From NCBI GenBank assembly GCA_020056645.1, contig JAGVHJ010000142.1, positions 1 to 11,249 on the forward strand: a stretch of DNA of 11,249 nt. Direction: 5' to 3'. This stretch comes from Desulfobacterales bacterium (lineage in GTDB: Bacteria; Desulfobacterota; Desulfobacteria; Desulfobacterales; JAHIVH01). The notes beneath the pieces are model-generated. The model did not search any database. It had not been told where the DNA came from and was given only the letters and a program-made list of their open reading frames with translations. Positions 1 through 6,520 of the stretch are shown here, piece after piece. The first letter of the stretch is position 1, and each line of letters starts with the position of its first letter. The translations under genes and the position numbers were made by a program.

Positions 1-1
1 C

Positions 2-385
2 GATGCCAAAGCCCAGCATCTGCGAGCGAACTTAAAGCGTGATCAGGCCTCGGAGATACTGGCCAACATGCGGCAACTCGCGGAGGTGGATGTGCGTTCC
101 GCTTATGTCGAAATCGGGCGAGCCCGCGAGGAGGTGGCCGCCACTGCGCTGCTGGTCAAGCTGCGTGAGGAAACGGTAAGGTCCGAGACCGAGAAATTTA
201 GAGTCGGCAGATCCACGACCTTGCTTGTCGCCCAGACACACCGTGAGTTGCTCATAAGCCAGATTCAACAGATAGAAGCAATTGTCAATTATCAAAAATC
301 GATAGTATCCCTCTACCTTAGCGAAGGCTCCCTGCTTGAGCGCCGTGGGATATCCGCTCCTGGCCATGGGCCAGTATCTAATTGA
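2..385 (+). CDS. TolC-family outer-membrane efflux protein, C-terminal part (5' end outside window)
   Basis: The reading frame is open from base 2 to a TGA at 383-385 and gives 127 residues with no internal stop, so this is the 3' end of a longer gene that starts before the window. The segment is strongly helical with heptad-like spacing and carries the pattern typical of the last coiled-coil hairpin of TolC/OEP proteins: an A-Y-x-E-x-x-x-A stretch near residues 33-40, then K-x-R-x-G-R-S-T-T-L-L-V, which matches the usual 'rY..G..s..dvl.aq..l..a' turn, then a final helix ending in a short polar tail. Such proteins form the outer-membrane and periplasmic channel of RND, ABC or type I export systems; the partner pump would be expected upstream. 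The family assignment is from pattern recognition; the substrate cannot be told. The internal ATG at 68 is not a gene start, because coding similarity continues upstream of it. Confidence 0.82.
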   Translation, partial: DAKAQHLRANLKRDQASEILANMRQLAEVDVRSAYVEIGRAREEVAATALLVKLREETVRSETEKFRVGRSTTLLVAQTHRELLISQIQQIEAIVNYQKSIVSLYLSEGSLLERRGISAPGHGPVSN

Positions 386-469
386 ATATGAAAAAAGAAT
401 CTGGGGGAGTAGAAGTGTTCGTAACAGGTGTGATGAAATAAATTGCAGATGAACCGGATGGGTTCAGGA

Positions 470-508
470 TATCCCCTGATTTAAATAAAAAAGGCCAATC
501 AGGGGATA
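470..508. terminator. 11-bp inverted repeat between convergent genes, possible bidirectional terminator
   Basis: TATCCCCTGAT (470-480) is followed after 17 bases by its exact reverse complement ATCAGGGGATA (498-508). It lies between the stop of the efflux gene (385) and the stop of the ferredoxin gene (523), which run towards each other. The loop is A-rich on the plus strand and therefore holds a run of T on the minus strand. There is no clean T-tract directly after either arm, so a standard intrinsic terminator is not proven. A second, shorter hairpin (CTTGAT 512-517 with ATCAAG 522-527) overlaps the ferredoxin stop codon and is followed on the minus strand by the larger stem and then by the T-run. 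Confidence 0.5.
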
Positions 509-522
509 AGACTTGATAGCAA

Positions 523-711
523 TCAAGACTCGTCGACGGTGATCGCGCTTGATTCACATACTTCTACGCAGCTTTCGCATCCAAGGCATTCGTCCCCTTT
601 GGCGACGCTTGATTTGTCTCCATCCATTTCAAATACTTCCACTGGACATACATCAACGCATTCTCCGCAACCCGTGCACTTATCCTGATCAACTACTGGA
701 CTGTAACCCAT
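523..711 (-). CDS. 2[4Fe-4S] ferredoxin, 62 residues
   Basis: Small acidic electron carrier of the bacterial 2[4Fe-4S] type. Two cluster motifs are visible: Cys12-x2-Cys15-x2-Cys18-x3-Cys22-Pro and Cys42-x2-Cys45-x2-Cys48-x3-Cys52. By family knowledge each cluster takes three cysteines from one motif and the fourth from the other. The second motif ends in Cys-Glu rather than the usual Cys-Pro. The frame can be opened two codons earlier at a TTG (717), but GAGGAGG (minus strand, about 720-726) stands 8 bases from the ATG at 711 and only 2 bases from the TTG, so the ATG is chosen. The gene stands alone, convergent with the efflux gene, with a good promoter far upstream. It has no signal peptide and is expected in the cytoplasm; its redox partner is not evident from the context. 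Confidence 0.93.
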   Translation of the reverse strand: MGYSPVVDQDKCTGCGECVDVCPVEVFEMDGDKSSVAKGDECLGCESCVEVCESSAITVDES

Positions 712-853
712 TTTCAAAGCCTCCTCATTTATGGTAATTAAAAAAAGCTGACAGTCTGCCCCTGGCTATAACCGTCTGTTTTAAGTTGCTATGCGACATA
801 ACAACACGTGTATTTTCCCGTTGTTTCCGTCCCCTTGGAACGACCGGTATATT

Positions 854-881
854 GTTATATATATTTTTCAAGGTCTGTCAA
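854..881 (-). promoter_or_regulatory. sigma70-type promoter for the ferredoxin gene
   Basis: On the minus strand TTGACA (881-876) and TATAAC (859-854) are separated by 16 bases, close to the sigma70 consensus. Transcription would start near 847 and leave an untranslated leader of about 135 bases before the ATG at 711. The 220-base gap between the ferredoxin start and the next gene contains no other convincing feature. The assignment is from consensus match only. Confidence 0.55.
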
Positions 882-914
882 TATGGTTTAAAATAAATCT
901 CCGAAATAGTGTTT

Positions 915-932
915 TTGAAAAATCTGCTGGAT
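915..932 (-). terminator. weak hairpin with T-run after the 344-residue gene
   Basis: Just beyond the TAA stop at 933, the minus strand carries a short stem (AAATC with GATTT, loop CAGCA) running into a T-run. It is only five A/T-rich base pairs, so it is a weak candidate for ending the tmk transcript before the ferredoxin promoter. Confidence 0.25.
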
Positions 933-1967
933 TTACTCATGTTCGCCTATGAGACAGACAACGGTGTTTATGGATTCTATAGAAGAAGAGGGATCGCCTC
1001 CAACCGATGCTTCATTACATAACCCCGCTTTCCTGAAAAAGAGAGAAGGAGAGAGGCCCCTTGCCATGTAGAGATCAAGAGACGCTCGTTTCTTTTCCCG
1101 GTGGGCGGAGCTCTTTGAAGAAAGTGAGATCTCCTCCACGCTATCGGCCTCTCCTCGTGCGAGTTGAATCAGGCGTGTTTCTAAAGCGGCGTGAAATGAG
1201 GCCTTCTCTTCCATTCGTTCCGGGCCGCAAGGAACCGGTCCCAGCCGGAAAACCGTTTCTCCCAATCCCGAAAATTCCTGAAGATGATCCACCACTTCCT
1301 TCTTATCCGTGATAAAGACGCCGCTCTCCTCCTGATAAAAAGGAAGGAGAATAGACCAGGCGAGCATTCGTTCTTCGATTTTTTCTTTACCAGCGGGTTC
1401 TGAAAGATCTCCATCGGAAAGGGGGGAAAGATCGCTCGGATCTTCTGAAAGCGTGTCCCGCACACTATCGAAAAGCCGTTTTTCCATCTCCCGGTAATGG
1501 GTGAAATCGGTCGCGATTTCATCGGTTTTCATATCCCACTCCATGGCAAGTTCAAGAATCATATAGGCCCACAGAATACGATCCTCTTCCGTTACCTGTT
1601 TCGCCGGTTTCTCCTTTGCAGGGGATTTCCCAGACAAAAGGCTCTTTCGGATGTCGGCCCGGATTCTCGATGAAGAGTGCTCCGTGAAAAACGGGGGTTC
1701 TGCAAGAGCGGTCCTGCAAGCGGTCCGCTCTTTATCATCCATTGATTCTCCCCATCTCTTGAAAGAGGCGATCCGTTCACGGAGCCTGGCCTCATAACCT
1801 GGGGCCGGGGTGATCCTCTCCAAAAATCCCGACGCCGCAAGGGGCGCCATGGCTGGGGGTATGTGTTTCAGGTCGGCCTGAAACACGGTGATCTTCCTAA
1901 AGAAAGCGGAAAGGGCTCTATGGGAAGAAGCGGAAATATATGTAAAGGGAAAATAGATGAATTTCAT
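933..1967 (-). CDS. conserved-looking hypothetical protein translationally coupled to tmk, 344 residues
   Basis: I do not recognise this family. The frame could be opened at 2015, but the ATG at 1967 is preferred: its ATG (1967-1965) overlaps the tmk stop TGA (1966-1964) as ATGA, the classic arrangement for translational coupling, and there is no clear ribosome binding site of its own. The protein starts with a hydrophobic, aromatic-rich stretch (MKFIYFPFTYIS) that is not a signal peptide. It continues as mostly helical, charged sequence: basic region around 60-72, a linker rich in Lys and Pro at 113-125, a helical block 127-170 (E-E-D-R-I-L-W-A-Y), an acidic Ser/Asp linker 172-190, then helices 196-272. 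Cys83, 247, 317 and 338 show no metal-binding spacing. In many bacteria the gene after tmk is holB (DNA polymerase III delta-prime), but there is no Walker A motif or other AAA+ signature here, so that is rejected. Codon use and GC content resemble those of tmk and lptD. Function unknown. Confidence 0.75.
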   Translation of the reverse strand: MKFIYFPFTYISASSHRALSAFFRKITVFQADLKHIPPAMAPLAASGFLERITPAPGYEARLRERIASFKRWGESMDDKERTACRTALAEPPFFTEHSSSRIRADIRKSLLSGKSPAKEKPAKQVTEEDRILWAYMILELAMEWDMKTDEIATDFTHYREMEKRLFDSVRDTLSEDPSDLSPLSDGDLSEPAGKEKIEERMLAWSILLPFYQEESGVFITDKKEVVDHLQEFSGLGETVFRLGPVPCGPERMEEKASFHAALETRLIQLARGEADSVEEISLSSKSSAHREKKRASLDLYMARGLSPSLFFRKAGLCNEASVGGDPSSSIESINTVVCLIGEHE

Positions 1968-2644
1968 GGGTGTATGGTTCCATTTGGGGGTTGATGGGAG
2001 AGGATGTCTCCCCATGCAAGGCGCGTATTAAGAATCGTCGTGATCGCCTCGGTAACCTCTTGTTCAGACTGCGCGGCGTCGATTACGATAAATCGTCCGG
2101 GCTCACACCTTGCCAGTTCAAGGTATCCTTCCCTGACTTTTTGGTGAAAGGGCAAGGCTTCCCTTTCAAACCGGGTCTCCTCGGGGGTCCGGGTCCCTAT
2201 ATCCACTTGCCTGAGCGCCCGTTTCAAGCCGGTTTCCGGCGGCAGATCGAACAAAAAGGTCAGGTCCGGAAGCAGAGATCCCAGAACCAGCCGATGGATC
2301 GTCCCTATGATGGCCGGATCGATTCCCCGGGCCCACCCCTGATAAACGGTGGTGGCGTCGTGAAACCGGTCGCTGATCACGATCTTCCCCGAATCAATGG
2401 CCGGCGTGATCCGCTCTTTGATATGCTGGGCCCTGTCTGCGGCATAGAGAAACAATTCGGCCAGGGGATCAAGGTTCTTGTTTTCCGGGTCAAGAAGAAT
2501 GGCCCTGATTTTTTTTCCTATTTCAGTATCGCCTGGTTCACGGGTCACCACGCAGGCCTTTCCCATTTTTTGAAAATAGTCGACCAGGTGGCGAATTTGT
2601 GTTGTTTTCCCCGACCCTTCAATCCCTTCGAGCGTGATCAGCAT
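1964..2644 (-). CDS. tmk: thymidylate kinase
   Basis: Phosphorylates dTMP to dTDP with ATP in the cytoplasm, an essential step of dTTP synthesis. The 226-residue product, usual length for the family, shows the P-loop GIEGSGKT (7-14), the TREPG motif (34-38, followed by Asp-Thr where most homologues have Gly-Thr), the D-R-F motif (92-94) with the downstream Y-Q-G (101-103), and an arginine-bearing lid region around 142-161. The P-loop without an arginine and the arginines in the lid fit the type II (E. coli-like) form. The ATG at 2644 has AAGGA a few bases upstream and matches the start of homologues. The last ~20 residues look like an extension of low conservation. The stop overlaps the start of the next gene (ATGA), so the two form an operon; tmk is divergent from lptD. 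Confidence 0.97.
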   Translation of the reverse strand: MLITLEGIEGSGKTTQIRHLVDYFQKMGKACVVTREPGDTEIGKKIRAILLDPENKNLDPLAELFLYAADRAQHIKERITPAIDSGKIVISDRFHDATTVYQGWARGIDPAIIGTIHRLVLGSLLPDLTFLFDLPPETGLKRALRQVDIGTRTPEETRFEREALPFHQKVREGYLELARCEPGRFIVIDAAQSEQEVTEAITTILNTRLAWGDILSHQPPNGTIHP

Positions 2645-2653
2645 CGTCTTCCT

Positions 2654-2674
2654 TCAACCCTTATCAGTGTCCAT
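2654..2674 (-). CDS. possible six-codon leader ORF upstream of tmk
   Basis: On the minus strand a GGGAGG (2686-2681) stands six bases before an ATG that opens M-D-T-D-K-G followed by TGA. Nine bases after this stop lies the tmk ATG, and the tmk ribosome binding site is inside that gap. The spacing suggests that ribosomes ending on the short ORF could feed into tmk translation. The peptide itself has no recognisable content and the ORF could be chance; the strength of the ribosome binding site is the only argument. Confidence 0.3.
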   Translation of the reverse strand: MDTDKG

Positions 2675-2732
2675 GGCAAGCCTCCCTTGGCATAAATCCT
2701 TCCAAAAGGGGGCGACGCCGCCAAACAACATC

Positions 2733-2764
2733 TTGACTTTTCAAGGCGGTTTCGCTTTTATACT
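2733..2764 (+). promoter_or_regulatory. possible lptD promoter
   Basis: TTGACT (2733-2738) resembles a -35 box and TATACT (2759-2764) a -10 box, but the gap between them is 20 bases, longer than usual; TTTTAT at 2756 would give 17 bases with a poorer match. A 6-bp inverted repeat (CGATTA 2787-2792, TAATCG 2804-2809) lies just downstream. The 195-base interval between tmk and lptD must hold promoters for both genes; only this weak candidate is seen on the plus strand. Confidence 0.3.
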
Positions 2765-2839
2765 GGAAAAATTTCAGGTCTTCAAGCGATTATCACCTTA
2801 ACATAATCGGCCCTGGAAAGGATCCTGTTCAAAAAAGAG

Positions 2840-5218
2840 ATGGCCATTACTATTCCTTATACGCCGACAAGCCAAAAAACATGGGAGGCAGGTTTTTTTC
2901 TCTCCGGCCTCTTTTTTTTGTTGTTTTGCGGGGTGATGCTCCGGCCTGCGCCATCATCGGCCCAAGGGGAGGCCCCATCTGGACAAACGGCTGCACCCTA
3001 TCGTCTGACCGCGGACAAGGTCACCTATCACAAGGAGAGCGATACCTATTCCGCCGAAGGTCAGGTGACCATCGCCAATGAGGCGGACGAGATCCTCTCC
3101 GATCATATTCTCCTGAACCGGAAAACAATGGAAACCGTGGCCACAGGGAACGTGTCTGTCTCGTCCGCCGGCAACCGGGTGACCGGAAGCCGGGTTTCCA
3201 TGAATTTAAACGACAAGACCGGAACCATATCCGATGGAACCATCTTCGTGGAGTCCAACCATTATTATATCTCGGGGAAAGAGATCGAAAAAACCGGTCC
3301 CGCCACATACGAGGGGGAGAAGGTGAGCGTGACGGCCTGTGATGGCGATCGGCCCGACTGGCGGATATCGGGAAAGGACCTTGATGTCACTGTAGGCGGT
3401 TACGGAAAAGTCAGGCATGCGGTATTGTGGCTCAAGGAGGTTCCGGTTTTTTACACGCCTTTTTTTATTTTTCCCGTTAAATTGAGCCGTCAGTCCGGAC
3501 TCCTCTCTCCCCGGTTTGGTTTTTCCGAAAGAAAGGGGTTCAATTACGAACAGCCCCTCTTTATCGCCTTGAACGACAGCGAGGATATCACGATCAGCGG
3601 ACACTATATGGAAAAGAGGGGGTTCAAGACCGGTGTGGAATACCGTTATGTTCGGGACGCCCGGTCCCAGGGCGCTTTTCTCTGGGACTATATGGATGAC
3701 CGTGAACAGGATTTGGATGGCATGGATAGCGCGTGGGGATACGAAGACGCGGATGGCGTTTCGGCGAGAAGGCCCAACCGGGAAAGGTACTGGTTTCGCG
3801 CCAAGATCAACCAGGAGATGCCCTTGGAGCTCTCTTTCAAGCTCGATGTGGATTGGGTGAGCGATCAGGATTATCTGAAAGAGTTCAAGAACGGCTATAC
3901 CGGATTTTCCAAAACAGAATCCTACTTCTTGGAAAATTATGGCCGGGGCCTGGACGGATATGATGACCCGGTCCGCGTCAATAGAATCGGCCTCAACCGG
4001 AACTTCCAGGCCATCAGCATCAATTCCGGCCTCATATGGAATGATGACCTCCTGATCCGCCATTCCAATAAGATGAGTAACGGCGCGCCCATCGATGAGC
4101 CCGATCATACGCTTCAGACCCTTCCTTACGTGATGGCCCAGGGGCTCAAGCAGCGCATCGCCGGAACCCCCTTTTACTACGATCTTTCATCCGGATACGC
4201 CTACTATTTCAGACAAGAGGGCGAGAGTCTTCAGGACCCATCCCTGCATGTGAGCGATCTCTTTCTGAAAGGGCACGAGTTCGATCTGCACCCGAGGCTC
4301 TATCTGCCGCTCAGATTCCGGAACTATTTCCTGCTGGAACCTTCCATGGGCTACCAGACAACTCTATGGCATATCGACGAGATGCCCGAAAACATGGATT
4401 ACAGCGGGGATGACCCCCGGTATCTATCAAGGGAGTTCCCAGAGATGCGGGTGGCCCTCTCATCGGAATTGAACCGGATCTATCCCTTCTCTTTTCTCGA
4501 TATCTCCCGGATACGCCATACCGTCAAACCGGAGATCGCCTGGGAATATATTCCCGATAACGATTTCGAGAAGTATCCGCTTTTTGAGACCGGGATCGAA
4601 AAAACAAACATGGTCACCCTGTCTCTGACCCATTTTTTTACGTCCAAGTCGATTTTAAGAAAATCGGCTGAACCGGCCAGACCGGAGGCGGGCCCCGAAT
4701 ACGCCTATCATCAGTTTTTGAGGGTGATGATCGAACAGGCGTTCAATATCAATACCAACACCCCGCAAGAGTGGATCGATAATAACGACGATACCGGCCC
4801 CCTGTTGCTGGAAATCAAATGGACGCCAAATGACCAGGCCTCTTTCACCGGAGATCTCCTCTGGTCCCATAAAAAACAGGAGTGGATAGCTAAAAATCTG
4901 GCCTCCGCCTTCTCAACCCGGCGGGGCGATTTTGTCGCCGTTGAATACCGGCAGCGAGAGAATGATGTCACCCCTCTCTACTCCTTTGAAACTGTGGCTT
5001 TTTCCCTGAATCTGGTGCTCATCTCGGAAAAGCTCTCCCTTCATACCTCCTATGAACGGGCCATCGACCAGGGAGAGGATTATAAAAAGAAATTTGGATT
5101 TCTTTACCAGCGACAATGCTGGGAAATCGATCTGGGATATGTGGATGAAGAGGAGGACCGGCAGTGGGGGGTCATGGTCAATCTGAAAGGCCTTGGCGAA
5201 CTCGACACCCGCTTGTAG
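2840..5218 (+). CDS. lptD: LPS-assembly outer-membrane protein LptD
   Basis: Inserts lipopolysaccharide into the outer leaflet of the outer membrane, working as a 26-strand barrel with the LptE plug and receiving LPS from the LptA bridge. The 792-residue product fits the family length. Residues 1-41 look like a signal peptide (hydrophobic core 18-34, cleavage likely after S-S-A at 39-41). Residues ~53-200 form the periplasmic beta-jellyroll (OstA-type) domain with repeated 'adkv.y......aeGnV.i' pattern. From ~205 the barrel begins with the family signature F-P-V-K-L-S-R-Q-S-G-L-L-S-P (211-224), followed by alternating aromatic beta-strands to the C-terminus. Outside the signal peptide there are only two cysteines, Cys167 (periplasmic domain) and Cys760 (near the C-terminus), fitting one interdomain disulfide rather than the two of E. 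coli. The ribosome binding site is weak (AAAGAG adjacent to the ATG). lptE and lptA are not nearby. Confidence 0.95.
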   Translation: MAITIPYTPTSQKTWEAGFFLSGLFFLLFCGVMLRPAPSSAQGEAPSGQTAAPYRLTADKVTYHKESDTYSAEGQVTIANEADEILSDHILLNRKTMETVATGNVSVSSAGNRVTGSRVSMNLNDKTGTISDGTIFVESNHYYISGKEIEKTGPATYEGEKVSVTACDGDRPDWRISGKDLDVTVGGYGKVRHAVLWLKEVPVFYTPFFIFPVKLSRQSGLLSPRFGFSERKGFNYEQPLFIALNDSEDITISGHYMEKRGFKTGVEYRYVRDARSQGAFLWDYMDDREQDLDGMDSAWGYEDADGVSARRPNRERYWFRAKINQEMPLELSFKLDVDWVSDQDYLKEFKNGYTGFSKTESYFLENYGRGLDGYDDPVRVNRIGLNRNFQAISINSGLIWNDDLLIRHSNKMSNGAPIDEPDHTLQTLPYVMAQGLKQRIAGTPFYYDLSSGYAYYFRQEGESLQDPSLHVSDLFLKGHEFDLHPRLYLPLRFRNYFLLEPSMGYQTTLWHIDEMPENMDYSGDDPRYLSREFPEMRVALSSELNRIYPFSFLDISRIRHTVKPEIAWEYIPDNDFEKYPLFETGIEKTNMVTLSLTHFFTSKSILRKSAEPARPEAGPEYAYHQFLRVMIEQAFNINTNTPQEWIDNNDDTGPLLLEIKWTPNDQASFTGDLLWSHKKQEWIAKNLASAFSTRRGDFVAVEYRQRENDVTPLYSFETVAFSLNLVLISEKLSLHTSYERAIDQGEDYKKKFGFLYQRQCWEIDLGYVDEEEDRQWGVMVNLKGLGELDTRL

Positions 5219-5249
5219 CGGATCGCCTGCATCCAATTCTAAATTTTTA

Positions 5250-5366
5250 GTAACTATTCAGTATGGCGTGGCTTTGGTGGCAAAAAGCCAAGAAGCTCCC
5301 GAAAAAAATAGGGAACGAGCAAAACGGGCTTTTCGCCATCTTGATGAATCGCTGCTGAATAGTTAC
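5250..5366. mobile_element. miniature inverted-repeat element, copy A (117 bp, IS66-like ends)
   Basis: The element begins GTAACTATTCAG (5250-5261) and ends with the exact reverse complement CTGAATAGTTAC (5355-5366). It is flanked by a perfect 8-bp direct repeat, AATTTTTA (5242-5249 and 5367-5374), the footprint of transposition. The interior folds back on itself: GGCAAAAAGCC (5279-5289) pairs with GGCTTTTCGCC (5327-5337) with one mismatch, and inside it GCTC/GAGC and CCC/GGG. It has no coding capacity. Ends starting with GTAA and 8-bp target duplications are known for the IS66 family, so it is probably a non-autonomous derivative mobilised by such a transposase; that link is inference. It lies 31 bases after the lptD stop. 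A near-identical copy is at 6521-6635. Confidence 0.85.
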
Positions 5367-5705
5367 AATTTTTAAAAAAAACCTGCCAGGCGTCGACCTG
5401 TTAAGACGTTTGACCAATATGTTTTGCATCGTGAAGGCGTCATGCCGCGACCTGTTATATCTTTTACATATAAGGACATATATTTGTAACACATTGGTGA
5501 TACTCGATGTTCAAGTTTTTGTTAATTTTCCCAACTCCGGCGTTGGAAAAAAATTTTGATCCTCGAAATACGCCATGTATTCCTGCGGGCAACATTTTTT
5601 TTCGCCTTGGATTTGAACAAATTTCCTGAAAACTTGAAGATCGAGTGATAGATCTCTTTTCCAGAAAAGAAGATCAACCCATTTAACCCACCAGCGAGGG
5701 AAACG
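5367..5705. other. intergenic region upstream of the selenoprotein gene
   Basis: No gene is supported in these 339 bases. The sequence is A/T-rich with stop codons in all frames. No promoter of good match was found. A hairpin stands just upstream of the next gene: GATCTCTTTT (5651-5660) pairs with AAAAGAAGATC (5665-5675) with one bulged A and a CCAG loop, about 30 bases before the start codon at 5706. It could be a leader structure. Confidence 0.5.
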
Positions 5706-6356
5706 ATGAAAGAGAGAGAGACAAGGGGAGCCATGCGTTTATATGGCATTTCGTTTATGGTGTTGCTGCTTGCATCTGTTGGCTGTGCAACCAAAAACAA
5801 CAAGGAGGCGAATGTGACGGAGTATCAAGATTTGAAAAAAAAAGTTTCAGGGGTGAAGGTGAAAACCGTTGAGGGAAAGGAGGTCGCCCTTGACTCGCTC
5901 TGGAAAGACCGGCGAATTGTGCTGGGGTTCACGCGCCATTTTGGCTGAATGTTTGCGAGGCAGCAGGCTGCTGCCATGATGGCGATCAAGGAGCAGGCCG
6001 CATTACACAATGCAACCATCGTTGCAATCGGAAGCGGGACCTGTGACCAGGCGAAACAATTTGCGACCCAATTCAACTTTACAGGAGAGCTCTACCTGGA
6101 CCCGGAACTCCACTCTTACAAGGCCTTTGGTCTCGAACGGGGTGTTTTCAAAACCATAGGCCCCGCTTCGATCGTCAAAGGGTTTAAAACCCTAGGAAAA
6201 GGATTCCGTCAGGGTAAGCATGCGGGCGATCTTTGGCAGCAGGGAGGGCTCTTTGTCCTGGGACCCGGAGATCAGATCGTTTATGAGCATCGCGACAAGG
6301 TCGCGGGGGATCTCGCGGATATGAATTCGGTTATCGGCGTTTGTCCCATTCGCTAA
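5706..6356 (+). CDS. predicted selenoprotein: AhpC/TSA_2 (PRXL2/SelU-like) peroxiredoxin-like lipoprotein, UGA read as Sec81
   Basis: One frame of 216 residues interrupted only by TGA at 5946-5948. The residues before it (F-T-R-H-F-G) match the 'fLRhFGCpfCr' active-site motif of the AhpC/TSA_2 thioredoxin-fold family, and the TGA sits exactly on the first, peroxidatic Cys; Q-Q-A follows as in homologues. Downstream family features continue: A-I-G-S-G (107-111), Y-L-D-P-E-x-x-S-Y-K-A-F-G-L-E-R-G, and Q-G-G-L-F-V-L-G-P-G. A perfect hairpin follows the TGA. The second Cys of the CxxC is Ala84; Cys113 and Cys213 remain as possible resolving partners. The N-terminus is a signal with hydrophobic core 14-26 and Cys27 in A-S-V-G-C, a lipobox with an atypical Ser at -3, so the protein is probably membrane-anchored outside the cytoplasm. 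Start at 5706 is chosen for GAGGG five bases upstream; ATG 5733 is possible. Alternative: a nonsense-mutated pseudogene, less likely given the position and hairpin. Confidence 0.85.
5946..5975 (+). promoter_or_regulatory. bacterial SECIS-like element following the in-frame UGA
   Basis: The TGA at 5946-5948 is followed after ten bases by GGCAGCA (5959-5965), loop GGC (5966-5968) and TGCTGCC (5969-5975): a perfect 7-bp GC-rich stem with G in the first two loop positions. The loop starts 18 bases after the TGA. Known bacterial SECIS elements are short stem-loops directly downstream of UGA whose loop contains a G near its start and lies about 16-37 bases away; they bind SelB with Sec-tRNA. The match is by structure and spacing only. 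Confidence 0.8.
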
Positions 6357-6371
6357 ATGGAAATTTCTCAA

Positions 6372-6406
6372 AGAGGGGCGGTCTTTCCCGATGGGACCGC
6401 TCTTCT
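6372..6406 (+). terminator. intrinsic terminator of the selenoprotein gene
   Basis: A 12-bp stem including two G-U pairs (6372-6383 with 6395-6406; core GCGGTC/GACCGC) with an 11-base loop begins 15 bases after the TAA at 6356 and is followed by GGTTTTG. The T-tract is short, so it may be inefficient. Confidence 0.5.
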
Positions 6407-6520
6407 GGTTTTGCCATCCGAGAAGATAATTGCGAAATAGAGGGTGGCGCCGGATACGATCAAACGTTATTTTGGTATCAAAGCCATAAATTTAAGACGG
6501 TCATAAATTCTAATTAAATT

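Noticed and set aside
933..1967. DNA polymerase III delta-prime subunit (holB), often next to tmk
   Set aside because: There is no Walker A, Walker B or zinc-binding cysteine pattern in the protein.
1970..2695. Plus-strand ORF of 241 residues
   Set aside because: It is antisense to tmk, which has all family motifs; the sequence is Pro/Gly/Arg-rich shadow translation.
3206..4108. Minus-strand ORF of 300 residues
   Set aside because: It is antisense to lptD, with no recognisable motif and no ribosome binding site.
5193..5375. Small ORF of 60 residues after lptD
   Set aside because: It overlaps the end of lptD and runs through MITE copy A; it has no ribosome binding site.
5706..5948. Pseudogene broken by a nonsense mutation
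   Set aside because: The TGA replaces exactly the catalytic cysteine, no other frame damage exists, and a well-formed SECIS-like hairpin follows. It remains the main alternative until selB/selC are shown in the genome.
5949..6356. Separate 135-residue gene starting with ATG directly after the TGA
   Set aside because: There is no ribosome binding site before this ATG, it would lack the first strand and the active-site motif of its fold, and it is in frame with the upstream piece.
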